A model generated the notes under the pieces. It had not been told where the DNA came from. It saw nothing but the letters and a program-made list of their open reading frames with translations, and did not search any database. A stretch of DNA of 19,494 bases from Spirogloea muscicola (Eukaryota > Streptophyta > Zygnematophyceae > Spirogloeales > Spirogloeaceae). The first letter of the stretch is position 1, and each line of letters begins with the position of its first letter. This document shows, in pieces, positions 8,348 through 16,517 of this stretch. Where the stretch lies: NCBI GenBank assembly GCA_009602725.1, contig WELB01000408.1:1-19494 (forward strand), written 5' to 3'. A program made the translations under genes and the position numbers.

Positions 8348-8851
8348 AGCACTGGTGCAATGTACGCTGCCCATACGTCACGGTGGACTTGGTTGTCGCC
8401 CCTTGGTCCGCTTATGCAGACCAGCGTACTTGGCTGCTGGGCTCAAGTGGTTTCGTCCATGTCTGGACGAATCCTCCTTGAGCAACAACGCGTATTGGCG
8501 CCTCACATCAGTTACGTGGTTAAGGGGAGTCTGCCTTTCCAAGTGACTCTCAAAGCATGCCAACAGGACCTCTTCGCCGCATGCCCGCCTCTGGTGAATG
8601 AGCCTATTAGTTTTGCTGCCTGGGCTGACGTTTCTGATGTTAAAGCTCAATCGCGGTTTTTCCGTGCTGCAGACGAGCAACCACTGGAGCATCTCCGGAG
8701 TCTCCTCCAAGGGGATGCTCGAGGCCAGGCTCGGCTCCTATCTGTTTCGTCTCTGGGAGCGTCTAAGTGGCTCCGCGCTTTGCCTTTGCATGCCAGCTTG
8801 TGGCTGAAGAATGCTTTCTTTTGCGATGCTATGCGCCGCCGCCTTGGTTAA
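8348..8851 (+). pseudogene. RT thumb region joined directly to the N-terminal part
   Basis: LVQCTLPIRHGGLGCRPLVR (about 8350-8405) followed, one base shifted, by GCWAQVVSSMSGRILLEQQR, LPFQVTLKACQQDLFAACPP, SFAAWADVSDVKAQSRFF and SVSSLGASKWLRALP. Each block aligns with the minus element (for example LPFQLSLAAALRDLSNCLP, FAAWARCSDRKAQAHY and ISSPGASEWLNALP). The frame ends at TAA (8849-8851), which interrupts the same frame that continues into the endonuclease. Confidence 0.75.
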
Positions 8852-8878
8852 CCATCACTGTGCTTGGCAGGGGTGGCC

Positions 8879-9562
8879 CAATGTTAATGTGGGCTTATTA
8901 AGTATGATGCATTGCTCATGGGTGACCACATGCTCAGGTGTGCCAGAGGCAGTGAGCGCACAGGCTCCCACAACCTCCTACATGACGCCATGTATGGCAT
9001 CGTCAAGGAGGCGGGATATCAAGTGGTGTTGGAGAGCACCGGGGGAATGCCCGTCCACCACCGCAACAGGGTCCCTTGGACGAGGCGTGTCAATCTGGTT
9101 GGCGTCCCCCTGGGAGGTGGCAAGCGGCTCCTCATGGACGTCGTCCTACCCGACAGCTTCCAGACAAAGGGCCCCATTACTACCGGCTATGCCGTGAAGG
9201 TGGCCGAACGAGAGAAGTTGTACAAGTACAAGGACCACCCGGCGGGTGATACCTTTTAACCCCTGGCCATGGACATCCATGGGTGTTACGGGGGTCGGTG
9301 GTCCTCGTCACTTTCGCTGCTGGCCTCTCAGGCTGACCAGCGGCGCCAGGAACAGGGTGCAGCCCTTCCCGGTGGCTCGGTGCCTTTGGGTCTTGTGTCC
9401 TGCTACCGGATGCGTTTATCTATGTGCCTACAGCGGTCCCAGGCGATTGCTTTGCATGGCTTGGCTGGTCGCGCTCTTGCAGCAGCCTCTTATTTGCGCA
9501 GCGGGGTTGCTCTTCCTCCCCTCAGCTCATCTGAATTCCTACTGCTGACACAGGGGTATTGA
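8879..9562 (+). pseudogene. Finger, restriction-like endonuclease and C-terminal domain
   Basis: In one frame: QC-stop-CGLIKYDALLMGDHMLRC (8879-8941, CCHC-type finger with a TAA between the first two Cys), HNLLHDAMYGIVKEAGYQVV, RRVNLVGVPLGGGKRLLMDV, EREKLYKYKDHPAGDTF, a TAA at 9257, then AMDIHGCYGGRW and a C-terminus ending EFLLLTQGY, TGA. LLMDVV carries the acidic residue equivalent to LLLDMV of the minus copy. The expected first Asp (LDVV) is replaced by NLVG, so the nuclease active site looks damaged as well. Confidence 0.8.
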
Positions 9563-9650
9563 GGGCGCCCTGTCTGACTAGCCTTTGGCTCCGTCATGAA
9601 CACCTGTATGCATCTGGCTGGCAGTTTACAGCCGATTCTTTAGCATCAGC
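9563..9650 (+). repeat. 3' tail of the plus element with hairpin
   Basis: About 55 bases after the TGA lies GGCTGGCAGTTTACAGCC (9616-9633), which can pair GGCTG with CAGCC. It is the same position and stem as in the F1, F2 and F3 tails, but with a diverged loop and flanks. It supports the hairpin as a constant part of the 3' UTR. Confidence 0.55.
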
Positions 9651-10160
9651 AGCCGCATGATTTTTTCTCCTGCCCCCCCTGCCACAGCAATTCCCGTCTG
9701 CCCGCCCGCTTCCACAGCCCGCATGCCCTCACCCTTTGCCAGCAGAGCACAGCCTCTCGACCCGTCCCGCTGTTTACCAGCCTCCTACGACTGCTGCCTC
9801 ATCTCTCCACCAGGTCATTGTTATGCTCTGCATCAACACTGTCATCACCAATCTCCTAGCAGAAGTCTCCCGTGCTGAACATGTAGCCATCTACCCTCCC
9901 CACTACGGCATGTGCAGGTCATTACGCCCTGCTTTGCTATGACATTTCTGTGATGCTACAGAGCTTCCAGTCTATCAGTCCTCTTGTAGTTCCACAAATA
10001 TTGCTGCGGAGAAGGCCAATGTGCAGTTCACATGCCGCGTAACACACGCCCACTGGATGTCCTTGTATAAGAAGCTCTCACTTTGCTCACTTATGATTAA
10101 CAGCTACAAGTGAGTAGACATTGCTCCTACCGATGCTCCTTCCGTTTGTGCACATGACAT
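9651..10160. other. Stretch without recognised gene
   Basis: C/T-rich on the plus strand, with short open frames (73 and 68 codons near 9657-9942) that are Ser/Pro/Cys-rich and carry no motif. It may hold upstream, non-coding parts of the GTPase-like pseudogene that starts near 10166. Confidence 0.4.
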
Positions 10161-10165
10161 CTCAG

Positions 10166-11190
10166 GGCCTCTACTGGCTCAGAGAATGGTGTGAATCTAG
10201 CGAAAGGCCGATTGCTGAACGTGATTCCAAGGTAAGTGAACTATACTCGCCTATGAGCGCCTTCACCAGAGTCTGGCTCTAGTCATTGAAGGTTCAGTAT
10301 GATAGGAATGATGCTCTATATCTGCTGACGGATGGTGTACATGAATCTATTCTGGCCCATAGCAACCCCTTCTGGTCCATGCTGTGCTGCGCATCTACAG
10401 CAGATGCCGGTTCCCTTGCATTGTTTACCGGCCTACATGTTTACAGAGGTCCTCGAGGCTACGACCTCTCACCAACCGATCAGGAACCGGATTCAACGCT
10501 CACTACGCAACTATCGTGTGCAGGTCCAAGCGGCACTGGAGGAGTTGCGTCAGGCTTTCGTAAAGCATTTCCAAGAAACTCTGGACCAGTGGCGAGAGCG
10601 GATGGTCAAGGCGGAACGCCAGGCGAAAGAAAAGGCGGAGGAGAAGTGGGAGAAAGCCGTGGCCTGCAAGGGCCACCTATCACAGCCCCTGAGTGATCTG
10701 CAGAATTTACAAGCCCGACTGCGTGCTGGTTTGCCGCGTGACGATTCAATGTGGCGGCATGTGGTTGTGATTGGAACCTCAGGCGTTGGAATGACAACCT
10801 GCCTGCCAGATGCTGGAGGAGCTGCAATCGAAGGTGATGATCTGTAGAGTCTGCTGATTTGTGTGCTTGCTCTCAGCTAAACGCTGTTAAAAGTAGGTCC
10901 TCCTGTCCACACAGACAGGGTTGTTGTCAACAAAGGAACCAGCCAGGCTTGCTCCTTGTCGTCTGAGCGTGTGGTCTCCAACCGCAGGAATAATTGATCC
11001 ACTCAAGCTGCGTACAAGCCCCAGCAGTGTAGGGTGTAGGGACTACAGAAGACAATTATTACTTCTTCAACAATCAAAAGCTTGTGCTCACTGACAGCTG
11101 AGTGTCATGTACACCTCTGCACATGAACGACGGAAGTCACTAGCAAACTCAAAGAGCAAATGCTACATCATGCATCTGATACTCAAAACG
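10166..11190 (+). pseudogene. GTPase-like paralogue 2 with N-terminal coiled coil
   Basis: A candidate exon 10166-10231 (CTCAG before, GTAAGT after) encodes GLYWLREWCESSERPIAERD. After about 60 bases the frame resumes with YDRNDALYLLTDGVHESILA (from 10297). A frame change near 10400-10460 leads into a charged helical segment, QAALEELRQAFVKHFQETLD and KAERQAKEKAEEKWEKA, which looks like a coiled coil. Then comes WRHVVVIGTSGVGMTT, a Walker A motif in which Lys is replaced by Met. A one-base shift follows, and QMLEELQSK ends at 10833 before GTGATG. The next exon starts at 10988 with IIDPLKLRTSPS, shifts frame, and shows YYFFNNQKLVLTDS followed by TGA where paralogue 1 has DSAG. A weak match (SKCYI) reaches about 11190. 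No exon 3 was found. Confidence 0.7.
10460..10740 (+). other. Coiled-coil coding segment of GTPase-like paralogue 2
   Basis: About 90 codons in one frame, rich in Glu, Lys, Gln, Arg and Ala with leucine and other hydrophobic residues spaced in heptad fashion (ALEELRQAFVKHFQETLDQW). It directly precedes the P-loop through DLQNLQARLRAGLPRDDSMW. The minus-strand paralogue at 15870-16065 has the same arrangement (MVKHWQGTL, a stop codon after CW, then LQNL before the P-loop), so the coiled coil is part of the ancestral protein. Confidence 0.6.
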
Positions 11191-11307
11191 TTTTCCTGGA
11201 AATTTGAGATGCTCCGCCATTGTCGTTTTATCAGGTCAAGGGAAAAATTGCTATGATCATTGTCCTCATCAATGCCAAATTTCTTTCTCTAGCCACTTCT
11301 TCAATAC

Positions 11308-11511
11308 TCATGATCTGTCCTCTACTTCAGAGACCCGCTTCGCTGGCCTCTGGCTGACTAGAACATCCAATGATAGGAGCTTCCTAAGCCAAACCCGGGA
11401 ATTATGCATCAGTGTGTACTTGCCGCTGGACAACTCCAATTGCTCCAGCATCTTCAACGACTTCACCTCAGCATATGTCAAGCTCCCAGCATTATGACAT
11501 ATGGCAGTCAT
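11308..11511 (-). CDS. Unassigned small ORF
   Basis: Sixty-seven codons from ATG at 11511 to TGA at 11308, containing SLTYAEVKSLKMLEQLELSS and WLRKLLSLDVLV. Composition is protein-like and helical, but no family is recognised. The next minus ORF upstream (11638-11870) has a similar look, so both may be exons of one decayed minus-strand gene; I found no convincing splice pair joining them. Confidence 0.22.
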   Translation of the reverse strand: MTAICHNAGSLTYAEVKSLKMLEQLELSSGKYTLMHNSRVWLRKLLSLDVLVSQRPAKRVSEVEDRS

Positions 11512-11637
11512 ACTATTTCCGTTTGGCCATGTTGGTTCTTGTAATCATTGGCAGGGCAGCACGCATCTGCCCCGTGCTCTGACAAGCTCCCAGTCTGGGC
11601 TGCTCGTGGTGCCTATTCAGCAGACTCCACCGTCACT

Positions 11638-11870
11638 TCATGCTGATATATGCGAGGGTGCTTGATACAATTCTTTTGATTCTCTTGGTCTTGGCTTTTT
11701 CCACTTTGGCTTCAATATGTCGATCAGCCGCACAGACTCCTCTGTACCAACGACTGTCTTCAATGCTGTCTGTCCTGCCTTTGCAGAGGTGACATGCCTT
11801 TGGAGCAACCCGTCCTTCACCATTTTCGCTAGGACTTGCTCATTGCTGACCTTTCAGACTGCATCATGAC
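11638..11870 (-). CDS. Unassigned ORF or last exon
   Basis: The minus frame is open from a possible acceptor (GGTCAG near 11850) through NEQVLAKMVKDGLLQRHVTS and SVRLIDILKPKWKKPRPRES to a TGA at 11638. It looks like coding sequence (balanced, with a basic cluster) but matches no family I know. Its 5' part lies in the 142-bp unit that is perfectly duplicated next door, so the duplication copied part of this possible exon. Confidence 0.28.
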
Positions 11871-12068
11871 TGCAAAGTAGGACATCTTTGACATAATGAC
11901 AGAGCAAAAGATATACGAAATAAGGTAGAGGTGACATGCCTTTGGAGCAACCCGTCCTTCACCATTTTCGCTAGGACTTGCTCATTGCTGACCTTTCAGA
12001 CTGCATCATGACTGCAAAGTAGGACATCTTTGACATAATGACAGAGCAAAAGATATACGAAATAAGGT
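11785..12068. repeat. Perfect tandem duplication, 2 x 142 bp
   Basis: 11785-11926 and 11927-12068 are identical by eye, both starting AGAGGTGACATGCC and ending CGAAATAAGGT. No mismatch was seen across the 142 bases. This is either a very recent duplication or an assembly duplication. Confidence 0.9.
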
Positions 12069-12730
12069 GTCAGCTTCTCTGCTAGGCTATACACATGTGC
12101 TAGGACTGCAGGTGACCAGCTGGCAGCAGGCAGCACCATGGTTGACTATTCCCAAGGCAATTCAGTCCGTGTGTGTATTCTCCATATCTTTGGGGCTTAA
12201 GTGCACTCGCATTGAAGAAGACTTGCTTGCCCTGTCAGCCTAGATGGATGCAAAGAATGTTAATATACCTTGTACAATGTGCAGCGGGTGATGAGTCAGG
12301 AAATGAAGCAGAAGTCAAATGGAGCGGTCCTTATCAGTAACAGCTGGTCTGTCTTTGTAAATTGGACTGTCATAAGCAACGACCCTTGTTATGCCTCTTC
12401 ATATCCATGCTTATGGGTGTCTTATAAGCAACCACGAGCACAACATGCTCGTGTGGCACGCCGTCTTCGCACTCATATCTTTGTAGGAATACCTGAGTTT
12501 ACAAGTTAGGAAGCTGTCCTCTTGTCCTTGGTCGCTAGAAGCCGCCCCACAATGTCATATGCACAGTCTCTTATCTGGCTACGACAGGTGACGCTCAGCA
12601 ACTAAAGCTGGACTGGTGCGCCCCGTCCACTGCCCCGGGGCCGCTACGTGGCCCCCTTTGTGGGGCTTGCGCAGTTGTCCGCGAACTGCTGTCCTGACTA
12701 AGTCAGCCTAAATGAGAAGATAGAAGATAG
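12069..12730. other. Stretch without recognised gene
   Basis: One 79-codon plus frame (12270-12509) has no motif and ordinary composition. A GC-rich patch at 12618-12665 contains GCCCCGTCCACTGCCCCGGG. No element tails or GTPase-like exons were found. Confidence 0.4.
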
Positions 12731-12734
12731 CGAG

Positions 12735-12830
12735 GGGAAGGCGTGCGGACAGGGAGAAATAATCTTCCAGTAGAGGGCGATTGCTGTAATTGGCCAGCCC
12801 AGAAAAGGAACGAACAAATTGCGAAGGTGT
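12735..12830 (-). repeat. Element 3' tail with hairpin, type F2, minus
   Basis: On the minus strand: TTCTGGGCTGGCCAATTACAGC then AATCGCCCTCTACTGGAAG. It corresponds to the F2 tails at 6595-6675 and 13030-13130. Confidence 0.7.
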
Positions 12831-12867
12831 TAAAGTTTCCGTTAAAGCACAGCGATTCAGGTGGCCA

Positions 12868-13028
12868 CATGGTGCACAAAGGGAGGCCAAGCGAGCCAGT
12901 ACAGTTTAAGAAGAAAAGTGAAATATAATAGGGGCCTAAGGTAAAGGATTGAAACCCACCACTTAAGGGTGACTCTAAGTATCCACGAGTGAGGTCATAC
13001 GCATCTGCAGACTTGTATAGGGTGCCGG
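12868..13028 (-). mobile_element. RLE element 3' end and type II tail, minus
   Basis: On the minus strand DAYDLTRGY (about 13015-12990) corresponds to the conserved end SDLYVLTRGY, but the expected TGA has become TTA. The tail that follows contains GTACTGGCTCGCTTGGCC followed by TCCCTTTGTG (12880-12906), matching the type II tails after the stops at 409 and 17139. Only the last few codons and the tail remain. Confidence 0.6.
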
Positions 13029-13029
13029 A

Positions 13030-13135
13030 AGAAAGAAGAAAGACGCTTCCGGTAGAGGGCGATGGCTGTGATTGGCCAGCCCAGAAGAAGTAGTGAACAA
13101 AGTTCGAAAGGTCCAAGAAGGCGCTAGAGCACAGA
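13030..13135 (-). repeat. Element 3' tail with hairpin, type F2, minus
   Basis: Core 13064-13082 on the minus strand: GGGCTGGCCAATCACAGCC, followed by ATCGCCCTCTACCGGAAGCG. It is the F2 copy nearest to that at 6627-6645. It sits directly downstream of the coding end at 13160 in minus sense, so it may be the tail of that copy. Confidence 0.7.
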
Positions 13136-13159
13136 GCAAATCAAGTGGCCACTGGATGC

Positions 13160-13300
13160 TCAATATCCCCTATAGAGCAGCCGTAGGTCAGAGAGACTGG
13201 TCTCAGCGTAGCTGGTCCCTGTCTATGGCCAGAGGCTGCCGCCAAAGGGTGACCGGCACGCTCTGCCGCGGCCAAGCTCGGCGCCATGGCGCCTGCTGAA
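13160..13300 (-). mobile_element. RLE element C-terminal fragment, minus
   Basis: On the minus strand SLSDLRLLYRGY ends with TGA at 13162-13160. Upstream, in a shifted frame, AASGHRQGPATLRPV corresponds to AASGFRQGDVFPPA of other copies. Similarity is lost near 13300. A perfect 14-base palindrome, GGCGCCATGGCGCC (13280-13293), lies at its upstream edge. Confidence 0.65.
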
Positions 13301-13374
13301 GAGAGCTCGTGGTTCGCTCGTCAGGCACGCTCCTTGCGGGCGAGCCTTGGGGCGACCCCAATACCCCCTGAGCA

Positions 13375-13540
13375 GATAGAAGAGAAAGCGCGGCCAGATT
13401 GACTGGTGGCTGGGAAAGGCCAGCACAAAGGAATGGACAAGGTCTGAAACACTCAGTACCCCTGATAAGCAGCCGTAGGTCAGAGAAAGTGGGCTGGGCC
13501 ATACATCCTGGAGGGAGGGTGGCACGGATAAGCACCAGGA
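13375..13540 (-). mobile_element. RLE element 3' end with F1 tail, minus
   Basis: On the minus strand SDLRLLIRG is followed by GTACTGA, which is GGTTACTGA with one T lost, so the TGA (13455-13453) is out of frame by one base. The tail continues with TCAGACCTTGTCCATTCCTT and the hairpin GCTGGCCTTTCCCAGCC (13424-13408), then ACCAGTCAATCTGGCCGCGC. This copy keeps the coding end and F1 tail together. Confidence 0.7.
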
Positions 13541-14320
13541 AGTAAGTAGAGAGACACCGGACCGGAGATCAGGGACTCGATGAAATTCTGAGAGAAGGCG
13601 CAGCTCTGCTGCTGCCTGCTGCTGTAAACCCGCTGCCGCGCGGCTCGTTGCCGGCTCGCTGTGGAGTCCTTGGTGGCGTTTTGCTAGAGACAAGTCTGCA
13701 GCGAGTGGCCAGGAGGTGCCGGATTGCATGGAATGTCGCGGAGCCAGCAGATGGTCTGGAGCATCACGACTTAAACAAGCGCGAGTCGCCGGCAGACACT
13801 TGTGATACATGCAGGCGTCATGAGAAGGCAATTTCAGGGCGTGCATGCCCTTGCAAACCTCGTTGAATTGTCACTGGCGATGTCGGAGCGGAGCAGGATC
13901 GGGATGGTAGCTGCTGGGGTGGCAAAAAGTGAATCTGTGTGCAAGCTCAAATACTACCATTCATGCTACCAAACTGGACAATATCTCAAGCATCGACAAG
14001 CTGGATAACGTGGAGTTAATGTGTCCAGCAGCAAGTGCGCGCTGATGCGTCACTTTTAGGTCTGGCTGTTGAAACCCTTCATCATCGAAACTTGTGCAAG
14101 TCATAGATTAAGCGAAGCAGGTGCCTGGAAGAGAGGAGGAATGGTCATCAGCATTGGACAAGCAGCTGAAGAAAGGACAAATTTGTGGACGATGTCAACG
14201 GCCAGATTTAATGGTCCTCCATAGGCCTTATAGAGCGCTATCAGCACTTCGACTTGAAAGTACAAGAGATCTGTAAGTACGTGATTCGAAGTATTCAGAT
14301 ATGTCACTTCTTTGTGACTC
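13541..14320. other. Stretch without recognised gene
   Basis: A long minus frame (13223-13846) crosses the element end without any coherent domain and is probably open by chance. Short frames at 13802-14008 (plus) and 14101-14307 (minus) have no motif. No tail hairpin is present. Confidence 0.4.
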
Positions 14321-14324
14321 CTCT

Positions 14325-14550
14325 CATTATGGCCGAGCTTTGGCGGCGGCCTCCGGCTTCCGTCAGGGCGACGTCTTTCCGCCAGCTAGCTACTCGGACC
14401 TGCATCTCCTGTCTAGAGGTTACTGAGCGTTCCCTGGCTGATGTCTTAGTCCTAGTCGTTCGCACTCAGGCTCCCTCAGACCTTGTCCATTCTTTTGTGC
14501 TGGCCTTTTCCAGCCACCGGTCAATCTGGCCGCTTTCTTTTTTTCTCATA
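14325..14550 (+). mobile_element. RLE element 3' end with complete F1 tail, plus
   Basis: ALAAASGFRQGDVFPPASYS then DLHLLSRGY and TGA at 14424-14426 (frame starting near 14332). The tail runs GAGCGTTCCCTGGCTGATGT through CTCAGACCTTGTCCATTCTT to a hairpin GTGCTGGCCTTTTCCAGCC (14498-14515) and ACCGGTCAATCTGGCCGC, ending in a T-run. The hairpin starts about 70 bases after the stop. This is one of the clearest examples tying the ORF end to the F1 tail. Confidence 0.8.
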
Positions 14551-14836
14551 AGTATCCGGAGATGTCCATGGCGTTCTGGCCACTGTCAGTTGCTAAAGTC
14601 CGGTACTGTTTGATCAGGAGCAAGTACTCCCTTGGCTACAATCCAAATACTGACTTCCTGTGTCATTCTGGTGACGTTCTGTTTGACTCCGCACTGTTAC
14701 TGCACCACTATTTGTCGTAAAGCAAGCCAAAGAGAGCTTGGCGCTCTTCTGCTATGACATCTATCACGACATCTTGCAGCGAATCTTGCAAAGTGCTCAC
14801 TCCTTACGTCGTATCTTCTTATGAATGAAGAAGCAC

Positions 14837-16110
14837 CTAAGTAGCAACTCGCCTCAGCTGTTCAAGCTTGCTGCTGTCTTCCCAGGTCATAAGGTCCTGC
14901 AAGTCCGGCACAATGTCACAGCTTCTGACGCTTTCTGGCTTAATCACAAGATCTGCAGCCATGGTCTTGTGGGCACGTGCAAAGACTCTTTCCCAATGGT
15001 GTTTGTCTGCAGTTGAATTGATAGTAGCGTCAGCTGACCTGTGGTCAACTGAAGGACTTAATACGCAGTTCGCAGATATGCGAACATCGATTTGCAGTGA
15101 TATCGACGTTAAGCAGGAATCAGCTGACCATGGCTCCGTGCTTATGGACCAATCCTCGCGACATTCACCTGAAGGCTCCAACTAGGCATGCTTGCACAGC
15201 ATTTGCACAGTGTTGACTGCAGAGCATACATGTGCTTTACGATACAAGAAACATATGGCCAGACCACCTGAGGCAAAACCTACGTACCCGGACTTTTCTG
15301 ATAACTTCCAATGTGAGGTCCAGCTTTGCCAGAATGCGTGCACATCTCATTTGGAAATGATAGACCACTGCTTTCCCTGGAAATCCGGCTCTGCAATTGG
15401 CTGAGAGGACATGATGACCGGTCGAAAGCCACCAAATTCCGCTGGAAAGGTTGGTGCTTACGGTCCAAGTACTTTTGGTGAGCACAAGCTTCTTGCATCC
15501 GTCGGAAAGCCATTGCTTGCTTGTGTTGGTCACTGCACCGCTGGGGCTTGTCCGCAGCTTGACACAGCCATTATCCTGTTGTTGGAAGCACACAAACCTC
15601 AAGAAGTATGAGTAAGTACAGTGACACCCTCATTGCCATTCATTTCGACTGCGTGAACAGCAAGGTCTACTTTTAGCAGCTTGGGTAGGTGCGAGTGGAA
15701 GCTTCAGCACACCACTCAATGGGTGACTATTTGATCACTGCTACTCATCCAGCATCTAGCGACAATAGAAGGTTCTTAAAACGCCTGCATTTCCGAAGAC
15801 AACCACATGCGGCCAGGTCGGGTCGCCACATTGCAAACCAGCACGATGTTGGCAGGTTCTGCAGAGCAACCAGGGGATGTAAAGGTGGCCCTTGCTGGCC
15901 ACTGCTTGTCCCACTTGCTACACGCCGTTTCGCCTTGTTCTGCATTGGCTGTTCGCTCTCACCAGCAGATTAAAGTGCCTTGCCAATGCTTGACCATTTG
16001 AGCTGGCTCATGTTCCGCTCGTTCAGGATTATGGTTTCTGCATTCTTTCTGCAGTTCCTCCATGTGAGGTCCAGTTCTCCTCGATCCTCACCTCTGATGC
16101 TGCTGCTGCT
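14837..16110 (-). pseudogene. GTPase-like paralogue 3, decayed
   Basis: Read on the minus strand. A coiled-coil part near 16065-15870 (MEELQKECRN, VKHWQGTL, then TGG TGA where paralogue 2 has TGG CGA). Next LQNL and, at 15812-15770, PHVVVFGNAGVLRTF, a destroyed Walker A motif, followed by TAG where paralogue 1 has the CAG of QML. Exon 2 is about 15575-15288 (CAACAG before GATAATGG; GTACGT after), with LRTSPSGAV, KKLVLTKS in place of LILTDSAG, and ILAKLDL for ILPKMDL. Exon 3 starts at 15006 (CTGCAG before it) with ERVFARAHKTMAADLV and ends at a TAG at 14837, about half the length of paralogue 1. Exon order and boundaries match paralogue 1, so it is a genomic duplicate, now non-functional. Confidence 0.75.
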
Positions 16111-16118
16111 GCTGCTGC
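16098..16118. repeat. (TGC)7 microsatellite
   Basis: Seven perfect TGC triplets, reading as CAG/GCA on the minus strand, at the 5' edge of the minus-strand GTPase-like pseudogene. In that orientation it could have coded for a poly-Gln, poly-Ser or poly-Ala run, but the frame is not established. Confidence 0.9.
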
Positions 16119-16248
16119 TTCTTTTGCGTTGCATTCCTTACTTTGAATGAGCTGTTTCTTTAACCATAACCTGTCACCACAACTTTGTTCCAATGCATTT
16201 TGTAAGCCTGATGTGGATTGTCCAATGTCGCTTCGACTGGCACATGAG

Positions 16249-16340
16249 AATCATTTATTAACGCATAGCAGGCCGCCTCACAGACGCGGGCAAGAATCAT
16301 TCATTGACGCATAGCAGGCCGCCTCACAGACGCGGGCAAC
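16249..16340. repeat. Tandem duplication, 2 x 46 bp
   Basis: 16249-16294 and 16295-16340 share AATCATT(T/C)ATT(A/G)ACGC and CAGGCCGCCTCACAGACGCG. About 43 of 46 bases agree. It lies at the outer edge of the inverted RT fragment, within or beside the VCEAACYAS coding stretch. Confidence 0.85.
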
Positions 16341-16517
16341 TGAGCGGCATCTCAAGCCGCCACGACTGGTCGGCAGGCTGGCCTGCAGCAGCGCAGCTGG
16401 CGTGTGGTGAGAAACGCGGGGTGCTGCACGAGGGTGCTGCGGACGCCAAGATGTTGGAGTCAAAGGCCGCATATGCTGCCTTCACCGCCGATGTGGGAGG
16501 GACTGTGCGGGCCAAGT
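16260..16517 (-). mobile_element. Inverted RT-thumb segment of an RLE element
   Basis: On the minus strand VPPTSAVKAAYAAFDSNIL (about 16515-16460) and, after a frame change, LLQASLPTSRGGLRCRSV (about 16400-16345) align with VPPTSALNAINSTVDARL and LQCTLPTSKGGLGCRPL of the large minus element. The segment is upstream element sequence lying inverted against the plus-strand endonuclease part that begins right after 16517. Confidence 0.7.

Larger units (their letters stand above)
6990..9562 (+). mobile_element. RLE retrotransposon lacking the RT core
   Basis: The plus strand carries, in order, a Pro/Ala/Ser-rich N-terminus (about 7000-8120), a C2H2-type zinc finger (8128-8190), then directly the RT thumb (from 8348), the CxCG...H..LRC finger (8879-8941), the endonuclease and the C-terminal domain ending LLLTQGY, TGA (9560-9562). 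The RT fingers and palm, present in the minus copy at 2640-2060, are absent, so roughly 1 kb or more was lost between about 8230 and 8348. From 8360 to 9562 one frame is kept, broken only by three TAA codons (8849, 8885, 9257). The N-terminal half has frame changes, including one near 8020. This copy cannot move by itself. Confidence 0.8.

Noticed and set aside
8849-9259. Three in-frame stops in the plus element are all TAA while true ends are TGA, hinting at a reassigned genetic code
   Set aside because: Aligned residues at these TAA positions differ (a Val-like position, Glu, Tyr/Leu), another TAA at 16738 aligns with Tyr/Phe, and other copies carry TAG and TGA in frame plus frame changes. 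Ordinary decay explains this.
9657-9942. Short plus frames after the element
   Set aside because: Low-complexity Ser/Pro/Cys composition, overlapping frames and no motif.
12270-12509. 79-codon plus frame
   Set aside because: No motif, no paralogue in the window and no convincing splice sites; likely chance.
12703-13116. 137-codon minus frame
   Set aside because: It translates two F2 tails and a type II tail; WAGQSQPSPSTG repeats only because the tail repeats.
13223-13846. 207-codon minus frame
   Set aside because: It crosses an element coding end, a tail hairpin and unrelated sequence without a coherent domain. The recognisable pieces (SDLRLLIRG and the tail) lie in other frames or untranslated.
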